Below, one piece after another: positions 59,929 through 64,000 of a stretch of 64,000 bases of DNA. Numbering within the stretch: position 1 is the first letter of the stretch; every line of letters starts with the position of its first letter. The position numbers and the translations under genes were made by a program. The DNA comes from Actinoallomurus iriomotensis (lineage in GTDB: Bacteria > Actinomycetota > Actinomycetes > Streptosporangiales > Streptosporangiaceae), in assembly GCF_030269445.1 (NCBI RefSeq), contig NZ_BSTJ01000003.1:62001-126000 (forward strand). The letters run 5' to 3'. The notes beneath the pieces are model-generated. The model searched no databases. It saw only the letters and a list, made by a program, of their open reading frames with translations, and had not been told where the DNA came from.

Positions 59929-61047
59929 GTGGGTAGACACCGCAAGAGGCAACGCCGGCACCGCCGCCGGGCGAGGATCGCGCTGGTCGCGGCCGGTCTG
60001 CTGATCCCGCTGACCGGCGGCGCCGTGGTGTTCGCGGCCACCGACGACTCCGGCACGACCGCGGCCCAGGCGCCGAGGACGAGCGACGGAGCGGTCCGCC
60101 GGGCGTACACCCACGGCTCATCGCACCCGCGCTCGACCGCCGGGGCATCGTCCACGCCGACGCCCGCCCGCACGCCGGCCGCGTCGGCGGCGCCGTCCCC
60201 GCCCGCGGGGCCGCGGATCGGTTTCGCCCCGTACGCCGACGTGCTGTCCTGGCCGCCGCCGGACCTGTCCAAGACCCACGCGAAGGCCTACACGATGGGG
60301 TTCGTCTCGGCCGGCGGCGGATGTTCGGCCGCCTGGGGCGGGCTGTCGGCGGTCGACGCCGCGTTCGCGGTGCACCGGATCAAGGACGTTCCGGGGAAGG
60401 TCATCCTGTCCTTCGGCGGTCCGCACGGCACCGAGCTCGCACAGAGCTGCGAGAGCGTGGACGCCCTGGTCAAGCAGTACCGCAAGGCGATGGACGCCAC
60501 CGACCCGGCGGGGCTCGACTTCTACCTCACCGACGGCACGCTGTCCGACACCCTGTCCGTGCAGCGCCGCGTGCAGGCGCTCGCCCGGATCCAGCGCGAC
60601 GACCTGCCGCTGTCGATCACGCTCCCGCTGCACCGGTCCGGACTGTCGGCGACCGCGCTCTCCGCGCTGCGCTCGGCCGTCGCGGGCGGCGTACGCGTCT
60701 CGGTCGTCAACCTCGTCCCGGCGGACGGCGCGGGCCAGTCGATCACCGCCTCCGCCACCACCGCCCACGGCCAGCTGGCGCGGCTCTACCACCTGGGCGA
60801 CGCGCAGACGTGGCAGCGCATGGGCGTGACGCCGATCATCGGCGTCGCGGGCGTGGACGCGCAGTTCCGGCCGGCCGACGCCGGGCAGCTGTTCGCCTGG
60901 GCCACCGACCACGCCCTCGGGCGACTCTCGATGTGGACGGTCACCCGCGACAACCCGTGCACCGCCGACACGAGCGTCTCCCGCGACACGTGCAGCGGCC
61001 TGGACGAGGACGCCGGGGTCTTCACCAAGATCTTCGAAGGCTTCTGA
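59929..61047 (+). CDS. Secreted GH18-like protein lacking the catalytic acid
   Basis: 372 aa. An Arg-rich N-terminus and one hydrophobic segment (about 17-36, ALVAAGLLIPLTGGAVVFAA) export the protein. A Ser/Thr/Pro linker (about 40-95) follows, then a GH18-like barrel. The family motif DFDxE appears as GLDFYLTDG, so the middle Asp and the catalytic Glu are lost. The rest (ITLPLHRSGL, GVTPIIGV, LSMWTVTRDN) matches bifunctional actinomycete chitinase-like proteins. It may bind but not cut a glycan. GGGGGG precedes the GTG. Confidence 0.8.
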   Translation: MGRHRKRQRRHRRRARIALVAAGLLIPLTGGAVVFAATDDSGTTAAQAPRTSDGAVRRAYTHGSSHPRSTAGASSTPTPARTPAASAAPSPPAGPRIGFAPYADVLSWPPPDLSKTHAKAYTMGFVSAGGGCSAAWGGLSAVDAAFAVHRIKDVPGKVILSFGGPHGTELAQSCESVDALVKQYRKAMDATDPAGLDFYLTDGTLSDTLSVQRRVQALARIQRDDLPLSITLPLHRSGLSATALSALRSAVAGGVRVSVVNLVPADGAGQSITASATTAHGQLARLYHLGDAQTWQRMGVTPIIGVAGVDAQFRPADAGQLFAWATDHALGRLSMWTVTRDNPCTADTSVSRDTCSGLDEDAGVFTKIFEGF

Positions 61048-61199
61048 CACCCGGACCGGGCGGTCCTTGACCCCCGGATGGCGGGCGGCAGGGAGTCCGC
61101 TGGTTCTACCCGCGTCTGGGCAGGTCACAGGGCTGGCCGGTCGTTCGGCTCCGGTCCTGAGTCCTTATGCTTGGACTCTGGGCGGGGGGAGCCTAAGCC

Positions 61200-62027
61200 G
61201 TGACTGTGAGCTCGTACGGGGGTTCACGCGAGCCGGGCATGGTGCCGGTGTTCGCGTGGCTGCTTGCCGCCATCGCCGGGATCACGTACGCGTCGTGGGT
61301 TCTGCAGTTCCTCCTCAACCCCGGGCTCGACCCGGTCAACGGCTACGTCAGTGAGCTGTCCGCCAGCGACCAGCCCTACCACTTCCTGTTCTCCGCCGGT
61401 GACTTCGTCTCCGGCCTGCTGACGATCATCGTGGTGGTGGCCGTGCTGCGGGCGGTGCGGCCCCGCGGCTATGCCATGGCCGGCTGGCTGGCGCTGTTCC
61501 TGTTCGGCGTCTTCTCGATCGCCGACTCGCTGTTCGCGATGGACTGCGCGCCCAACTCCGACACGACGTGCGCGCTGCGGGAGCGGGCCGGGAAGGTCTC
61601 CTTCGCCCACCAGTTCCACAGCGTGACCAGCGTGTGCGTCGTGACGGCCGGCATCGTCAGCCTCGTCGCCCTCACCATCGCCTCCCGCCGTCACCGCCGC
61701 TGGCCCGTGATCGCCCGCTGGAGCTGGCTGTTGCTGGTCGTGGAGACCGTGACGGCCGTGGCCACGCTGCCGCTGATGTACTTCGGCGTCCTCCTCGGCG
61801 TGATCGAGCGGGTACAGGTCGCGATGATCTCGGTCTGGCTGTTCGTGATCGCCGCCCAGCTCCACGCCGACCGCCGCCGCGCCCCCGTTCCCGCACCGAC
61901 GGCTCGGGACCGGCCGCCGGGCGGCGCCGCCCCCGTACGCGAAAGGCCGGAGTCCGCCCGGCGGCCCGTACGCGGGCGCCGTCACCGGCCCGACGACGGC
62001 GCCTGGGAGAGGACCGCGCGCACGTGA
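61200..62027 (+). CDS. DUF998-family membrane protein
   Basis: 275 aa with about six membrane segments (about 15-36, 60-85, 92-112, 140-162, 172-192, 195-218) and the DUF998 phrase NGYVSELSASDQPYHFLFSA. The C-terminal 50 residues are Arg/Pro-rich and cytosolic. GGGGGGAG precedes the GTG at 61200. It overlaps the hydrolase gene (GTGA), so the next two genes are coupled to it. Confidence 0.85.
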   Translation: MTVSSYGGSREPGMVPVFAWLLAAIAGITYASWVLQFLLNPGLDPVNGYVSELSASDQPYHFLFSAGDFVSGLLTIIVVVAVLRAVRPRGYAMAGWLALFLFGVFSIADSLFAMDCAPNSDTTCALRERAGKVSFAHQFHSVTSVCVVTAGIVSLVALTIASRRHRRWPVIARWSWLLLVVETVTAVATLPLMYFGVLLGVIERVQVAMISVWLFVIAAQLHADRRRAPVPAPTARDRPPGGAAPVRERPESARRPVRGRRHRPDDGAWERTART

Positions 62028-62875
62028 ACGGACCGCTGCCCGGCGAGCTCCTCCTGGTCGGCGACGACCGCCTGCACGTGGTCGAGGAGGGCACCGGTAC
62101 GCCGCCCGTGCTGCTGACCTCCGGGCTCGGCGGCGCCTGGTTCGACTGGAACCCGGTCGCCGAGCTGCTGCGCGAACGGCACCGCGTCATCGCCTTCGAC
62201 CGTCCCGGTCTGGGCGGCAGCCCGCCCTCCGGTCACCGGCCGGCCGGGCTGTGCGCCGAGGCGGACCGTCTCGCCGGGCTCGCCCGCCGTACCGGTGAGG
62301 CGGTGATCGTGGTGGCGCACTCGCTCGCGGGCTTCCACGCGGAGGCATTCGCACGCCGGTACCCCGAGCTGGTCGAGGGCCTGGTGCTGGTCGACCCGAG
62401 CGTCGAGCAGGACAGGCCGCCGCACGCGTGGCGGCTCAGCCGGCTCGCGCCCGCCGCCGGGCTCGCCGGGCGCGCGATCGGCATGACCGGCCTGGCCCGG
62501 TTCGCCGGCCCGCTCATCCGCGGTGTGGTCATGCGGCGGATCACCGAACGCGGCGACGTCGCGCCGCCGGAGTTCTCCCGCGCCGTCTACGGGCGGGCGC
62601 ACGTGCTCGGCACGCTCCTCGCCGAGAACGCCGCGTACCGCCAGCTCGCCGCCGACCTGCTCACGCTCCGCGAGTCGGCCCCGTTTCCCGAGGTCCCGCT
62701 GTGTGTGATCACGGCGCTCGGCGACGTACGCGGGGACGGCCGCGAGTGGCGGCGGGCCCACGCCGACATCGCCGCGCTCAGCCCGTACGGGCGGCAGATC
62801 ATCCTCCCCCGCACCGGGCATCTGGTGCAGATCGACCGGCCCGAGGTCATCGCCGAGGCGGTGGACCGGCTGTGA
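62024..62875 (+). CDS. Alpha/beta hydrolase
   Basis: 283 aa. The nucleophile elbow is VVAHSLAGFHAEAFA (Ser in HSLAG), the oxyanion region VLLTSGLGGAWFDWNPVAEL and the catalytic His RTGHLVQIDRPE. The elbow reads H-S-L-A-G, where G-x-S-x-G would be expected. The GTG at 62024 overlaps the DUF998 stop. It is the middle gene of a three-gene coupled operon. The substrate is unknown. Confidence 0.85.
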   Translation: MNGPLPGELLLVGDDRLHVVEEGTGTPPVLLTSGLGGAWFDWNPVAELLRERHRVIAFDRPGLGGSPPSGHRPAGLCAEADRLAGLARRTGEAVIVVAHSLAGFHAEAFARRYPELVEGLVLVDPSVEQDRPPHAWRLSRLAPAAGLAGRAIGMTGLARFAGPLIRGVVMRRITERGDVAPPEFSRAVYGRAHVLGTLLAENAAYRQLAADLLTLRESAPFPEVPLCVITALGDVRGDGREWRRAHADIAALSPYGRQIILPRTGHLVQIDRPEVIAEAVDRL

Positions 62876-63249
62876 AGGGACTTCTGGCGTTCGCGGTGGC
62901 CCTCCTGCTGGTCCTCCTCGCCCTCGCGAGCTGCACCGATCCGGCGCGGAAGGTCTCGGAGAGCTCGCTGCGCAACGCCACCGCCCGCGGCGCGACGGAG
63001 GAGATGCACGGCCTGGGCTACGAGATCAAGAAGGGCATGCGCTGCCGGACGCTGTCGGCCGACACGATGTCCGTCGTGCGGGTGCAGTGCGTGGGACGCA
63101 CGACGCGAGACGAGCCCGTACGGGTGGACGCGGTCGCCTCCGACGCCGCGTCCGCGCACCCCCGCCAGGAGTTCGTGATCAAGGTCGGCGGCCGGGAGGT
63201 CGTCCGTACCCCGTGCCTCGGCCAGGGCTGCCAGGACCGTGACCGGTGA
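62872..63249 (+). CDS. Small secreted lipoprotein-like protein
   Basis: 125 aa. The GTG at 62872 overlaps the hydrolase stop (GTGA). The N-terminus KGLLAFAVALLLVLLALASC is a signal with a lipobox (LASC, Cys about residue 21). The mature part has a DUF4333-like look (Cys in MRCRTL, VQCVG and TPCLGQGC) with two possible disulfides. It is the last gene before plsX. Confidence 0.75.
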   Translation: MKGLLAFAVALLLVLLALASCTDPARKVSESSLRNATARGATEEMHGLGYEIKKGMRCRTLSADTMSVVRVQCVGRTTRDEPVRVDAVASDAASAHPRQEFVIKVGGREVVRTPCLGQGCQDRDR

Positions 63250-63283
63250 ACCGGCGCGCCGGGGGGCACGATAACTTTCGCGC

Positions 63284-64000
63284 ATGCAGCGCCGAGCCAC
63301 CGGACCCAGCCGCATGACAGAGACGGCCGGGATCCTGGGCGGCACCGACAGCGAGCGCATCGTGGTGGACGCGATGGGCGGTGACCACGCGCCCGGCGAA
63401 GTGGTGGCGGGCACGATCATCGCCGCGCGCGAGCACGGCGTACGGCCCATCCTCGTCGGCCAGGCCGCCCGAATCCGGCAGATCCTCGCCGCGCACGACG
63501 CGCTCGGGGAGATCCCGATCGTCAACGCCGAGGACGTCGTCGCGATGGACGAGGGCGCGCTGGCGGGCCTGCGGCGGCCGCGGTCGTCGGTGGCGGTGGC
63601 CTGCCGGCTGATCCGGCGGGGGTACGCGTCCGCGCTGGTGTCGGCCGGGTCGACCGGCGGTGTCGTCGCGACGTCCCGGCTGCGGCTGCGCGGCCAGCCC
63701 GGCGTGGCCCGTCCCGCGATCGCCGTGGTCCTGCCGACCCGGCCGCGGCCGACCGTGTTCCTCGACGCCGGCGCCACCGCCGACGCCAAACCCGAGATGC
63801 TCGTGCAGTTCGCCATGCTCGGCACGGCGTACGCCCGGGTCCGGCTGGGCGTCGAGGCGCCGCGCGTCGGGCTCCTGACCATCGGCGAGGAGGCGGGCAA
63901 GGGCGACAAGCTGACCCGGCGGGCGTACGAGCTGCTCGCCGGTGACGTGGAGGGCGTGGACTTCGCCGGGAACGTCGAGGGCTCCGACCTGCTGACCGGC
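63284..64000 (+). CDS. plsX: Phosphate acyltransferase PlsX, cut by the window edge
   Basis: The 239 visible residues contain IVVDAMGGDHAPGEVVAGTI, VSAGSTGGVV and LDAGATADAKPEMLVQFAML, all PlsX signatures. PlsX makes acyl-phosphate from acyl-ACP for phospholipid synthesis. The ATG at 63284 was chosen because TAACTT ends 6 nt upstream, a leaderless start. A second Met (MTETAGIL, ten codons later) is possible. The C-terminal third is missing. Confidence 0.9.
   Translation, partial: MQRRATGPSRMTETAGILGGTDSERIVVDAMGGDHAPGEVVAGTIIAAREHGVRPILVGQAARIRQILAAHDALGEIPIVNAEDVVAMDEGALAGLRRPRSSVAVACRLIRRGYASALVSAGSTGGVVATSRLRLRGQPGVARPAIAVVLPTRPRPTVFLDAGATADAKPEMLVQFAMLGTAYARVRLGVEAPRVGLLTIGEEAGKGDKLTRRAYELLAGDVEGVDFAGNVEGSDLLTG

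Overview
The window is GC-rich, densely coded DNA from an actinobacterium, probably of the order Streptosporangiales (Thermomonosporaceae-like: Actinomadura, Actinoallomurus or a relative). The order is an inference from the mix of families: a SigR-type sigma factor, a subtilisin-inhibitor (SSI) domain, SpoIIE-type PP2C phosphatases, GAF-ANTAR and DUF2637 proteins. Many genes have a TANNNT hexamer 6-7 nt before the start codon, so leaderless transcription appears common here.

Region 1 (about 1-3.9 kb) is part of an actinomycete integrative and conjugative element of the pSAM2 type. On the minus strand lie an SCO3933-family protein, a TraSA/FtsK-like DNA translocase, a small protein, a DUF2637 (SpdB-like) membrane protein, two more small proteins and perhaps the first codons of a replication initiator cut off by the window edge. 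A divergent KorSA-like GntR repressor (3494-3874) faces them across a CTAG-rich operator. No integrase is in the window. Region 2 (about 3.9-14.4 kb) is accessory DNA: an XRE regulator fused to an RNA polymerase alpha C-terminal domain, a SAM methyltransferase coupled to a 55-aa membrane peptide, a cluster of small orphan proteins including a paralogous pair, a three-gene operon (HTH regulator, HExxGH metallopeptidase-like protein, gamma-glutamylcyclotransferase-like protein), a 909-aa STAND NTPase with eight nearly identical 138-bp TPR repeats, and a PadR plus LuxR-like regulatory pair. Region 2 ends near tRNA-Arg(CCT) at 15004-15076.

Region 3 (15-31.6 kb) holds chromosomal genes of stress, redox and general metabolism: TetR with an aldo/keto reductase, DsbA-VKOR disulfide formation with two membrane proteins, Nudix, GNAT and acyltransferase genes, MarR with a quinone-oxidoreductase-like gene (its 3' end carries a MITE-like insertion), SDR, a PAS-GAF-PP2C phosphatase with an alpha/beta hydrolase, TetR, and a SigR-like sigma factor without an adjacent RsrA. 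Region 4 (31.6-43.2 kb) holds a type VII secretion-associated trio (MinD/EspI-like, DUF6177), a secreted SSI-domain protein, CBS, GAF-ANTAR and PP2C signalling proteins, a GT-B glycosyltransferase behind a structured leader and a coupled small ORF, prolyl-tRNA synthetase and signal peptidase I.

Region 5 (43.2-64 kb) holds an ABC-F ATPase, YceI, DUF2795, a PAP2-diacylglycerol kinase fusion, a Wzm/Wzt-type polysaccharide exporter, a MalK-type sugar importer without a binding protein, an NCS1 permease, two head-to-head genes that both lost their 5' ends at one junction, PNPOx-like and PEBP proteins, a KamA-family radical SAM enzyme, a GH18-like secreted protein lacking its catalytic residues, a coupled DUF998/hydrolase/lipoprotein operon, and a PlsX gene running off the right edge. 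The most unusual items are the XRE-alphaCTD fusion, the HExxGH operon, the double-truncation junction at about 55.79 kb, the MITE-terminated gene at 25.4 kb and the widespread leaderless promoter architecture.
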